18,218 nucleotides of DNA, from positions 1 to 18,218 of the forward strand of contig JAGTQS010000030.1 in assembly GCA_018397055.1 (NCBI GenBank). Direction: 5' to 3'. Every line of letters starts with the position of its first letter. Within the stretch, counting starts at the first letter, position 1. Shown here piece after piece: positions 1 to 5,478 of this stretch. The position numbers and the translations under genes were made by a program. Origin of the DNA: Candidatus Bathyarchaeota archaeon. GTDB taxonomy: Archaea > Thermoproteota > Bathyarchaeia > Bathyarchaeales > DTEX01. The notes below the pieces were generated by a model, which was given only the letters and a program-made list of their open reading frames with translations, was not told where the DNA came from and made no database searches.

Positions 1-107
1 CGCCACGCAAACAAACATAAGCCCACCAACAGAAAAATGTAACGTTAAAAAGTTGACTTTACAGGCGCCCTTGTGAACAAAATGTGATGATAACCAAAAA
101 AATAATC

Positions 108-117
108 ATTTATAAAT
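108..117 (+). promoter_or_regulatory. TATA box candidate for the GNAT gene
   Basis: The AT-rich stretch TTTATAAATG lies about 65 bases before the TTG start of the acetyltransferase. A start of transcription about 25 bases downstream would leave a leader of roughly 40 bases that contains the GGTAGTGAG ribosome-site-like element at 164-172. The rest of 1-177 shows no gene that I can support. Confidence 0.35.
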
Positions 118-177
118 GAATCACCAATATTTTATTGCAGGCGATCTTTACAGTCAATCAAATGGTAGTGAGATTTT

Positions 178-726
178 TTGAAGACTGGCATGATTGTCCG
201 CAATTTTGTCGCTAAAGATGGAAGTAACGTCATCCTCAGAACTCCTAGGTGGGAGGGCCTAAATGACCTTTTAGAGTTCATTTCTTCGCTTGTTGACGAA
301 GGTGCTGGCATCACCATGAACAAGAAGCCCTCAAGGCAAGAAGAGGCGGAATGGTTGGGTCGACTATTGATCAATCTGGAAAATGATAGACTGTTCGACT
401 TGGTGGCAGAGGTTGATGGCAAGGTGGTCGCAAATTCTGAGTTAAGCCGAAAAACTGGATATACCGAGCATGTTGGTGAAATCGGCATAGCTATCAAGGC
501 TGGATACAGAGACATTGGAATTGGAACAGAGATGCTTAGAACCTTGATTGCGCATGGAAGAGCAATTGGGCTTAAAGTGCTTAGCCTAAGCGTTTTCTCA
601 ACGAACAAAACAGCGAAACACGTTTACGAAAAAGTTGGCTTCAATGAAACAGGTCGAATCCCAAAAGCAATCTTCAAAGACGGAAAATACATAGACATGG
701 TGCTGATGACAATGGAGTTATCCTAA
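178..726 (+). CDS. GNAT family N-acetyltransferase
   Basis: A 182-residue cytoplasmic enzyme expected to move an acetyl group from acetyl-CoA to an amine of a small molecule or protein; the substrate cannot be told. The GNAT fold is visible as the beta-4 strand EIGIAIK, then motif A with R111-D-I-G-I-G-T117 (the Q/RxxGxG/A acetyl-CoA pyrophosphate loop), then N143-xxAxxxY150-EKVGF (motif B, with the usual Tyr). Length is normal for a single GNAT domain with a short N-terminal extension. The start is the TTG at 178, with GGTAGTGAG five bases before it; an ATG at 190 is the alternative and would cost four residues. It stands alone on the + strand, about 115 bases before the first zinc-ribbon gene. 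It is closest in pattern to RimJ/RimL/phosphinothricin-type acetyltransferases, but I cannot name a subfamily. Confidence 0.9.
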   Translation: MKTGMIVRNFVAKDGSNVILRTPRWEGLNDLLEFISSLVDEGAGITMNKKPSRQEEAEWLGRLLINLENDRLFDLVAEVDGKVVANSELSRKTGYTEHVGEIGIAIKAGYRDIGIGTEMLRTLIAHGRAIGLKVLSLSVFSTNKTAKHVYEKVGFNETGRIPKAIFKDGKYIDMVLMTMELS

Positions 727-840
727 AAGATGTTAATTTCAGCAAAAATGAAACGGATAACATAAATTGATAAAAAATTAGCGAGTTGCAAAATAAGACA
801 TAAATACATTACTAATAAAATTAATTTGTGGCGAAACTGA

Positions 841-1260
841 TTGAATAGTGACGCAGTAAAAAGTGGCATAACCCTTTTCATTGTTGGCTTAATTGTTGGC
901 GGATTTGGATGGGCTGACATAGAATATTATCTTACAGAACTACCTTACGAAGTGGACGAGGCACTATATTACCTCGGAGGCATACTGGCGTTCATCGGGT
1001 TCATCTACTTCATATATAGGCTAGTAGCTAAAAGCCCTAAACCTCCTGAAACTGTTTACGTTCCCGTTCCTACGCCAACTCCATCTCCACCTCCTGCGCC
1101 GGTAGCTCCACCTGCGCCTTCTCAGCCACCCCAGCAACCTCAGATAAAAGAGAAGGAAGTAATAATAAGAGAGGTTGTTAAGGTAAAGTGCCGTTACTGT
1201 GGAATGTTAGTGGATTCAACATTATCAAGATGTCCTAATTGCGGATCGCCAATGAGTTAA
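841..1260 (+). CDS. Two-TM membrane protein with proline-rich linker and C-terminal zinc ribbon (paralog 1)
   Basis: A 139-residue protein of unknown function. Two hydrophobic helices (about residues 8-24 and 41-59) flank a short loop with ADIEYYLTELPYEVD. A linker of repeated Pro and Thr/Ser/Ala (about 66-103) follows, and the C-terminus carries CRYC and CPNC, a zinc-ribbon pair. The layout suggests a membrane anchor presenting a zinc ribbon, probably on the cytoplasmic side; the partner is unknown. The TTG start is chosen because the next gene is a paralog that aligns from the same TTG, and both have GGCGAAA 7-10 bases before it, which may act as a weak ribosome site. The codon just upstream in frame is a TGA stop, so the protein cannot begin earlier. 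The first about 75 residues are strongly similar to paralog 2, while the zinc-ribbon tails differ. Confidence 0.8.
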   Translation: MNSDAVKSGITLFIVGLIVGGFGWADIEYYLTELPYEVDEALYYLGGILAFIGFIYFIYRLVAKSPKPPETVYVPVPTPTPSPPPAPVAPPAPSQPPQQPQIKEKEVIIREVVKVKCRYCGMLVDSTLSRCPNCGSPMS

Positions 1261-1315
1261 AAAATACTATAAACGTCAACTAAATTATGCACACCAATGT
1301 ATATTTTATGAGCCG

Positions 1316-1346
1316 AAATCCACTTTTATAGGGATTTTTTCTTCTC
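1316..1346 (+). terminator. Hairpin plus T-tract after paralog 1
   Basis: AAATCC at 1316-1321 can pair with GGATTT at 1332-1337, followed by an uninterrupted T-run to 1340 and further T-rich sequence. It lies 56 bases after the stop of paralog 1 and before the promoter of paralog 2, so the two genes are probably separate transcripts. Confidence 0.45.
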
Positions 1347-1390
1347 AATAATTTTCTTTAATTTATTTTTTCGATAAAAAGTAATGGCAA

Positions 1391-1410
1391 TAAATAAATA
1401 TAATATATCT
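1391..1410 (+). promoter_or_regulatory. TATA box region of paralog 2
   Basis: A run of A and T (TAAATAAATATAATATAT) is centred about 33 bases before the TTG at 1435. That spacing fits a very short or absent leader. It lies inside the longer open frame that begins at ATG 1384, which argues against that ATG as the true start. Confidence 0.5.
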
Positions 1411-1434
1411 TTAGGAATAGTTTCGGCGAAATCA

Positions 1435-1803
1435 TTGAAGAAACAAGCAGTTATACAAGGTGTCGCAATCCTAATAGTAGGCGCGATAATCGGTGGTTTC
1501 GGATATGCTGACATAGAATATTATATTACAGAACTTCCTTACGAAATAGACTTAGCTTTGTATTACATTGGAAGCCTAATATCATTCATTGGTTTCGTCT
1601 ACCTCATATATGGCATAGTCGCAAAAGGTCCCCAACCGCCACCAAGAACAGTGTATGTCCCTACACCAACTCCAGCATATGCTCCCGTAGCTGCCCCTCA
1701 GCCGCAACCGCAAGTACCAAGGTGTCCCACATGTGGGCAACCTCTTGAACTAATTCAGCAGTACAACCGTTGGTATTGTCGTACCTGCCAAAAATATGTG
1801 TGA
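1435..1803 (+). CDS. Two-TM membrane protein with proline-rich linker and C-terminal zinc ribbon (paralog 2)
   Basis: A 122-residue protein of unknown function and tandem paralog of the preceding gene: two membrane helices (about residues 8-24 and 40-60), the shared loop ADIEYYITELPYEID, a Pro/Ala/Gln-rich linker, then a complete zinc ribbon CPTC-x15-CRTC. The open frame reaches back to an ATG at 1384, but I place the start at TTG 1435: alignment with paralog 1 begins exactly there, GGCGAAA precedes both TTGs at the same distance, and a strong TATA-like run occupies the region between the ATG and the TTG. The zinc ribbon here has the four Cys in one long-spaced module, unlike the short-spaced tail of paralog 1, so the tails have diverged or been exchanged while the membrane part was conserved. 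Confidence 0.8.
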   Translation: MKKQAVIQGVAILIVGAIIGGFGYADIEYYITELPYEIDLALYYIGSLISFIGFVYLIYGIVAKGPQPPPRTVYVPTPTPAYAPVAAPQPQPQVPRCPTCGQPLELIQQYNRWYCRTCQKYV

Positions 1804-1826
1804 CACACCAGTAATAAAAAAGGAAA

Positions 1827-1841
1827 GTTCGTTTTTTTAGG
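1827..1841 (+). terminator. T-tract after paralog 2
   Basis: Seven T in a row (1832-1838) lie about 30 bases after the stop of paralog 2, preceded by an A-run that could form a weak A-T stem. This is the usual form of an archaeal terminator. The rest of the gap up to 2002 is T-rich and I see no gene, tRNA or clear attachment site in it. Confidence 0.4.
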
Positions 1842-2002
1842 GCACTGAGTCGTTGATTCTGCCTCTATTGCTTCTCAAGATTGTATTGAGCATTTTCCTT
1901 TTTACTCTTGATTGTTTCTATGTAAACTTGTATTCTGCTTATCTTTTGGCATATTTTTCTTTTTATTACTAATAGAAGTTAAAGTTATCGTATTTCTATG
2001 AT

Positions 2003-2839
2003 ATGGTTTTTATTTTAAAACGGTTCCAAGATTTTCTGATGTCTTATGCCGTTCGGAAAGTGGTAAAACTTCGATGCTTGCGTCAAAGATTTCATGGCAC
2101 ATGGAAAACCGAGGAAAAAGCCAAACAGATATGCGGAGCTCTTAAAGCTCGACTTGAAAAAGAAGACTATGGTCAAGCTATTAGCTGGAAAGGCGTTGTC
2201 ACGCCTAGGAAAGCAAATCTAATAATCGGAAAGGCCATTCACCCTGTTAAAACCGTTCATCCTGAAGAGTGGCCTACCGTTCGTGTTTACTTAGAAGACG
2301 AAATGAAGAGAGCTGCTGAATCAATGAGTGACGCTCAGCTTCTATTGGATCATGAACAACCATTGGATGGAGAAGTAATAATTGCATGGTACGATAATGG
2401 TGCTCTCGAGTTCTTAGCTGAGATTAATGACCAAAAAGTTCTAAGATGGATAAGAGACGGAACTATAAGGCATTGCAACGTCGAGTACAATTGGGACAAA
2501 CTTGAAAGAGTCAACGGAGTTGCGCCACGAGGGATTATGTTTACTGGTCTATCGCTTTTGAAAAACTATGAGCCCGGCGACCCTTATGCAACTGTTGAAC
2601 TTTGGGAAGCCATCATCAAAAGATTAGAAGCAGCTAAGGATGCCCAAGCGGGAAAAAGCGTACCAAATAATCAAGAAATCGTAAATTTCGAAAAATTGTT
2701 TTCTGCCATTTCGTCATTAAAGGAGTATATTGAGAGATATAACCTTGCTTTGCAAAGCCGTCTAAGCGCTCTAGAAGGTTCAGTTACCGAAAACAGGAGA
2801 TTAGGTGAAGCAGTGATCGACTTCTGCAAAGCACGATGA
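2003..2839 (+). CDS. HK97-type prohead protease fused to a coiled-coil scaffold-like tail; probably inactive and frame-broken
   Basis: A 278-residue protein resembling the capsid maturation proteases of tailed viruses, which cut scaffold during head assembly. The core runs from about residue 62 to 202: LLLDH with His117, a strand-rich middle (EFLAEINDQKV), RDGTIRHCNVEY, then GIMFTGLSLL and the PGDP-x-ATVELWE end typical of the family. In relatives the segment matching HCNVEY usually reads as HVSVE with the catalytic Ser; here that position is Asn159 (AAC, one base from the Ser codon AGC), so catalysis is doubtful. Residues about 228-272 are a heptad-like coiled coil, as expected for a built-in scaffold. 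The stop at 2837 overlaps an open +1 frame that continues with protein-like sequence (next entry). No ribosome site precedes ATG 2003; ATG 2039 is an alternative. It is followed by decoration and major capsid genes, the standard head-gene order. Confidence 0.7.
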   Translation: MVFILKRFQDFLMSYAVRKVVKLRCLRQRFHGTWKTEEKAKQICGALKARLEKEDYGQAISWKGVVTPRKANLIIGKAIHPVKTVHPEEWPTVRVYLEDEMKRAAESMSDAQLLLDHEQPLDGEVIIAWYDNGALEFLAEINDQKVLRWIRDGTIRHCNVEYNWDKLERVNGVAPRGIMFTGLSLLKNYEPGDPYATVELWEAIIKRLEAAKDAQAGKSVPNNQEIVNFEKLFSAISSLKEYIERYNLALQSRLSALEGSVTENRRLGEAVIDFCKAR

Positions 2840-3089
2840 CGTTTTTATAAGCCGAGACGAGTTTTTGGCTGACCTCAAAAAGGCTTGCTACGAAAGAGTT
2901 CCTAAACATTGGAGTTACGGCGCAGAACTCCAAAACCGTAGACTGAGAGACCTTATACATAAGCTCGAAAACCGTAAGACCGGGAAGAACCGAGATTCAG
3001 AAAGAATTTCTGGTTTTTCAAGCCGCAATTCACAGTCACTTCGTGACATCTTCTGCCGCGATGGAACGGCGGAAGCAAATAAACCGTGA
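2817..3089 (+). other. Probable C-terminal extension of the protease in the +1 frame, or a separate small ORF
   Basis: The +1 frame relative to the protease is open from 2817 and overlaps the end of the protease by 23 bases. It reads SAKHDDVFISRDEFLADLKK, then a helix-rich stretch with VPKHWSYGAELQNRRLRDLI, which looks like real protein rather than noise. If translated separately, the first start is TTG 2865 (74 residues) and it has no ribosome site. The more likely reading is that it was once joined to the protease and is now separated by a one-base change, by a sequence error, or less likely by programmed slippage at CGA TGA C. The last about 30 residues are rich in Ser, Arg and Asn and less convincing. 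It ends 18 bases before the decoration gene. Confidence 0.45.
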
Positions 3090-3095
3090 AGATGG

Positions 3096-3103
3096 AAAGG
3101 AGG
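3096..3103 (+). promoter_or_regulatory. Strong Shine-Dalgarno AAAGGAGG
   Basis: AAAGGAGG ends four bases before GTG 3108 and ten before GTG 3114, so it fixes the decoration-protein start to one of these two. The major capsid gene has GGAGG at 3547-3551, eight bases before its ATG. Both are stronger than anything upstream of the protease, fitting high expression of structural genes. Confidence 0.7.
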
Positions 3104-3107
3104 AAAA

Positions 3108-3542
3108 GTGAAAGTGGCTGCTGAAGATCTTGTGCCGGAAGCAGTTATCGGAGAATTAATTTTGGCGAATTCTTTGGTTCTGACTTGCGTTTGCGACGAA
3201 GACAATGTAAGAAAGGGCAGGTTCGTAACCGCTACAACTTGGGAAAATTGGCCACCTGTTGTCCACGAGGCTGACTCAGGAGAACCAGTCTTTGGAACAG
3301 CACTAAAAAGCGGAAACAGTGGTGACTACATTCCAGTTTGCATTTTTGGCATCGTTAAAATGTACGCGGGCGGAGCTGTGTCTGCCGGAGCTGGAGTTAA
3401 AACAGACAACGATGGAAGAGCGGTTGCGGCGTTAGCTTCAGACGATGGAAAGTCAGGTGGACGGGCACTAATGAGCGCCAGCGAGGCAAACGACCAGTTC
3501 ATAGTGCTTGTTTGCCCAGACAATCACGGCGTAGGAACCTAA
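3108..3542 (+). CDS. DUF2190-like capsid decoration (cement) protein
   Basis: A 144-residue protein that probably sits on the outside of an HK97-type shell and stabilises it. The support is the pattern of small beta-rich decoration proteins: GDYIPVCIFGIVKMYAGG, then SAGAGVKTDNDGRAVAAL (the aGaavksdadGkav motif of DUF2190), then GGRALMSASEANDQFIVLV, together with its place between the protease and the major capsid gene. No signal peptide or membrane helix is present. The start is GTG 3108 after a strong ribosome site; GTG 3114 is nearly as good. It is 17 bases from the major capsid gene and surely in the same transcript. The fold assignment rests on motif pattern and context only, as decoration proteins diverge fast. 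Confidence 0.7.
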   Translation: MKVAAEDLVPEAVIGELILANSLVLTCVCDEDNVRKGRFVTATTWENWPPVVHEADSGEPVFGTALKSGNSGDYIPVCIFGIVKMYAGGAVSAGAGVKTDNDGRAVAALASDDGKSGGRALMSASEANDQFIVLVCPDNHGVGT

Positions 3543-3559
3543 AATTGGAGGAAAAATGA

Positions 3560-4507
3560 ATGACTAACGGTGCATCGAATTATTGCAATGTTCTCATGGA
3601 AGCTGTAATGCGAGACCCTGATCTAGGTGAACATGCTTGGCAGGAAACCTTCATAGGCAAAGCTCGTGGCAACGCTCTTTTTCAGAGAACCATGAAGGAA
3701 TATGTGCTAAGCGATGTTGCTCAAGCGCTTGGAACCATCCACGATCTTGCTATTAACTCAGCAAAAAAGATGGCTGTTGGCAGAAACCTTATATTGGTTA
3801 TTCAAACCACAAGCCCCAAAGTTAGGTTCTACTTAAGCAAGCGAGGAACAGCATGGCGAATTAACGATGGACCACCATTGCAGACTCCGGAACACTTTGA
3901 AACCGTGGATATTAGCGTCAACTACGAGTACGGTTACGATGCGCTATTCAGCCTAGCCTACTTGGAAGACGTGCCCTTCAACGTTATTGAACGTGTAGTT
4001 AAAGACGCTTCACAAATGCTTGAGGAAAAACTTACTTCAGACATTGTTTCATTATATGAAGGCATATCGTCAAGCGACCTAGCTGGCGGAGCGGAAATAT
4101 CTGCGGATACCTCGGGCAAGCTAACATGGGCGGACTTGGTTGAAGCATGGACAGCTGTTCGGAAGGCAGGATACACACCTGATATTGCAATGGTTCACCC
4201 AGACCAAGTGGCGGATTTATGGAATGACGACAAGTTTATTCACAGCTTCTATTTTGGTAACAACGTCGACGTTTCCCGTGGCATACTAGGCGAAACATAC
4301 CTTGGGTTCAGAATAGTTGAAACAGACCTTTGCAGTGCTACAAAGGTTCATTTGATTGACACAACAAAAGCCGCTGCCTGTCTCTTACGAAATGACATAC
4401 TCATACAACCGTACGAGGAAAGACTGAACCAAGGCGTAATCTGCACAATCAGATATGGTCTGGGAACACTGCGAAAGGACGCTGTCGCCAGAATCGTAGA
4501 CTGCTAA
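3560..4507 (+). CDS. HK97-fold major capsid protein
   Basis: A 315-residue protein expected to form the icosahedral shell. The C-terminal half has the HK97 signature: DIAMVHPDQVADLWNDDKFI (spine and A-domain start), then GILGETYLGFRIVETD (the G-x-ig-x-i-x-G-x-kVv segment), then KVHLIDTTKAAACLLRNDIL and QGVICTIRYGLGTLRKDAVA. The N-terminal part contains a beta-rich stretch (RFYLSKRGTAWRINDGPP) that may hold the extended loop and a long helix, DASQMLEEKLTSDIVSLYEG, matching the spine helix. It lacks an N-terminal coiled-coil scaffold, fitting a scaffold carried by the upstream protease. The start is ATG 3560, eight bases after GGAGG; an ATG at 3556 leads to a stop after three codons. The frame is intact, unlike those of its neighbours. 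An encapsulin is possible, but a decoration protein and a protease beside it favour a viral shell. Confidence 0.8.
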   Translation: MTNGASNYCNVLMEAVMRDPDLGEHAWQETFIGKARGNALFQRTMKEYVLSDVAQALGTIHDLAINSAKKMAVGRNLILVIQTTSPKVRFYLSKRGTAWRINDGPPLQTPEHFETVDISVNYEYGYDALFSLAYLEDVPFNVIERVVKDASQMLEEKLTSDIVSLYEGISSSDLAGGAEISADTSGKLTWADLVEAWTAVRKAGYTPDIAMVHPDQVADLWNDDKFIHSFYFGNNVDVSRGILGETYLGFRIVETDLCSATKVHLIDTTKAAACLLRNDILIQPYEERLNQGVICTIRYGLGTLRKDAVARIVDC

Positions 4508-4508
4508 G

Positions 4509-4551
4509 AAAATGGCAAAAAAAGGAATACCATTTTTCCCTTTTTTTCTTT
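4509..4551 (+). terminator. Hairpin and T-tracts after the major capsid gene
   Basis: AAAATGG (4509-4515) pairs with CCATTTT (4530-4536), and an A-run plus GG (4517-4525) can alternatively pair with the CC and T-run at 4539-4547. A T-rich tail follows. It sits directly after the capsid stop and just before the ribosome site of the zinc-ribbon gene, so it may cut down rather than stop read-through. Confidence 0.5.
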
Positions 4552-4573
4552 CTTGAAAAAGGAGGACTACGCC

Positions 4574-4870
4574 ATGGGACTAGTTCAAGGCGTTTGCAGC
4601 AATTGCGGAAAAAAGATTCGGCGAAAAAGTTCGGTTCCTCTCATCGTAACATGTGACTGCCATAAATTCTGTCCACTATGTAATTCATTAATGGAGCCAT
4701 ATAAGGTTGATTTAGATCCAAAAACATACAGGAACGAAGACAGTCCACTATGGGATCCGCTTTCTTGTGCAAATAAAAGTGAAGCATCAGTTAATGTGGT
4801 TTATATTTGCCATTTGCACAGTCCACCATATTTTAGCACCACGCAACCTGTTGAAGTGTTGTTGAAATGA
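4574..4870 (+). CDS. Small zinc-ribbon protein of the capsid cassette
   Basis: A 98-residue protein of unknown function. C8-x2-C11 and C33-x2-C36 form a likely zinc ribbon; C27, C29, C68 and a C-H-L-H near residue 81 add further possible ligands. The first 45 residues are basic (KKIRRK), which would suit nucleic-acid binding. The start is ATG 4574: the AAAAAGGAGG ribosome site at 4556-4565 ends eight bases before it, so the longer reading from TTG 4553, which would run through the ribosome site, is unlikely. The last bases form an ATGA overlap with the next small gene, meaning translational coupling. It follows the major capsid gene on the same strand. Viral regulator or head-associated protein are both possible, and I do not recognise the family. 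Confidence 0.65.
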   Translation: MGLVQGVCSNCGKKIRRKSSVPLIVTCDCHKFCPLCNSLMEPYKVDLDPKTYRNEDSPLWDPLSCANKSEASVNVVYICHLHSPPYFSTTQPVEVLLK

Positions 4871-5041
4871 GTCTTTCTGGGAAACGTTCCAAGTCGTTGT
4901 CGTTATCGGAGGGTCTTCTAAAAAACTTAACTCTGGTACGAGGAGATGAAAAAGAAGCTGAACAGAGATGAAAGACTGTCATTTTCGGAATTTGTCGAAG
5001 AACTTCTATGGATCGCAACCAAATCCCTGAAAAACACATAA
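4867..5041 (+). pseudogene. Ribbon-helix-helix DNA-binding protein split by a +1 frame change
   Basis: Two short frames together make one compact protein of about 58 residues. The first begins at ATG 4867 (ATGA overlap with the zinc-ribbon gene) and gives KRSKSLSLSEGLLKNL; the second, in the +1 frame and open from 4931, gives LWYEEMKKKLNRDERLSFSE and then FVEELLWIATKSL before the stop at 5041. Read together this is strand (KSLSLSE), helix A, turn, SFSE and helix B, the MetJ/Arc ribbon-helix-helix layout of CopG-type repressors and antitoxins. The switch should lie near 4931-4934. Read separately, frame 1 ends at 4971 and the second half would start at ATG 4946, whose only ribosome site (GAGGAG) is directly joined to it and unusable. 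It is either a broken gene or a one-base sequence error. Confidence 0.5.
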
Positions 5042-5104
5042 AAACCACCAAATATTCAACGTTAAATTCGTCTACAACTGTTGAAAGGTATGGCCAAATA
5101 TTCT

Positions 5105-5290
5105 TTATAGCTCAACCGTGTTTTGGATTTTACGAGTTTCCAACTCCTCTGTTCTTAAATCATCCTTGGTGAGTTTAAAAATAATTCCTTTTTCATAGAC
5201 AAAATAGTATGCCCCATCGAAGAAAAATTTAACCTCAACTAGCCTGCCATTGCTGCCTACAGGTTCCTGCTTTAATCGTTCAGGCTTCAT
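5105..5290 (-). CDS. Small hypothetical protein
   Basis: A 61-residue open frame with a plausible soluble composition: a basic-acidic N-terminus, an aromatic strand-like stretch VKFFFDGAYYFVYEKGIIF, then a charged helix-like end. I do not recognise the family and see no metal or catalytic motif. The ATG has no clear ribosome site. It lies just downstream of the capsid cassette on the opposite strand and could mark its end or belong to it. The 188 bases between it and the esterase stop contain only a 34-codon basic ORF (5311-5415, +), which I do not support. Confidence 0.4.
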   Translation of the reverse strand: MKPERLKQEPVGSNGRLVEVKFFFDGAYYFVYEKGIIFKLTKDDLRTEELETRKIQNTVEL

Positions 5291-5478
5291 TTTTATTCAG
5301 TAAAAAACCGTTGAACAAAAAGAAAGGCATTGTGAAACGTAGAATCAGACAGATTGTAAAAAGAGAAGATCCATGTTTTCTTTCTGTTATTAAACTACTA
5401 ATTTCAAAGCCATAAATCTGTGTAAGGGAACTCGGCTTCTTCTACGAAGTAATGTGACAAAAAATCGAATAGGAACAC

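Noticed and set aside
84..90. GTGATGA, a perfect box C sequence, on the + strand
   Set aside because: No CTGA box D and no second C/D pair within the needed distance, so it is not a guide RNA.
132..608. Long minus-strand open frame opposite the GNAT gene
   Set aside because: Shadow of the acetyltransferase; Ser/Pro-rich with no family pattern. The same holds for long opposite frames inside the tldD, tldE, isomerase and capsid genes.
2834..2840. CGA TGA C read as an RF2-like programmed +1 frameshift signal
   Set aside because: The upstream codon and an internal ribosome site do not match the RF2 pattern, archaea have a different release factor, and two other genes show similar breaks without such a stop; kept only as a minor possibility.
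2970..3110. A second protein-like frame before the decoration gene (VRPGRTEIQKEFLVFQAA and onward)
   Set aside because: It would need yet another frame change, and the composition is not convincing; the region is more likely degraded coding or spacer DNA.
5311..5415. 34-codon basic ORF on the + strand
   Set aside because: TTG start without ribosome site, too short, and no recognisable pattern.
1804..5478. tRNA gene, att repeats or CRISPR at the borders of the capsid cassette
   Set aside because: I looked at both flanks and saw no tRNA-like fold, no shared direct repeat longer than chance AT-rich matches, and no spaced repeat array.
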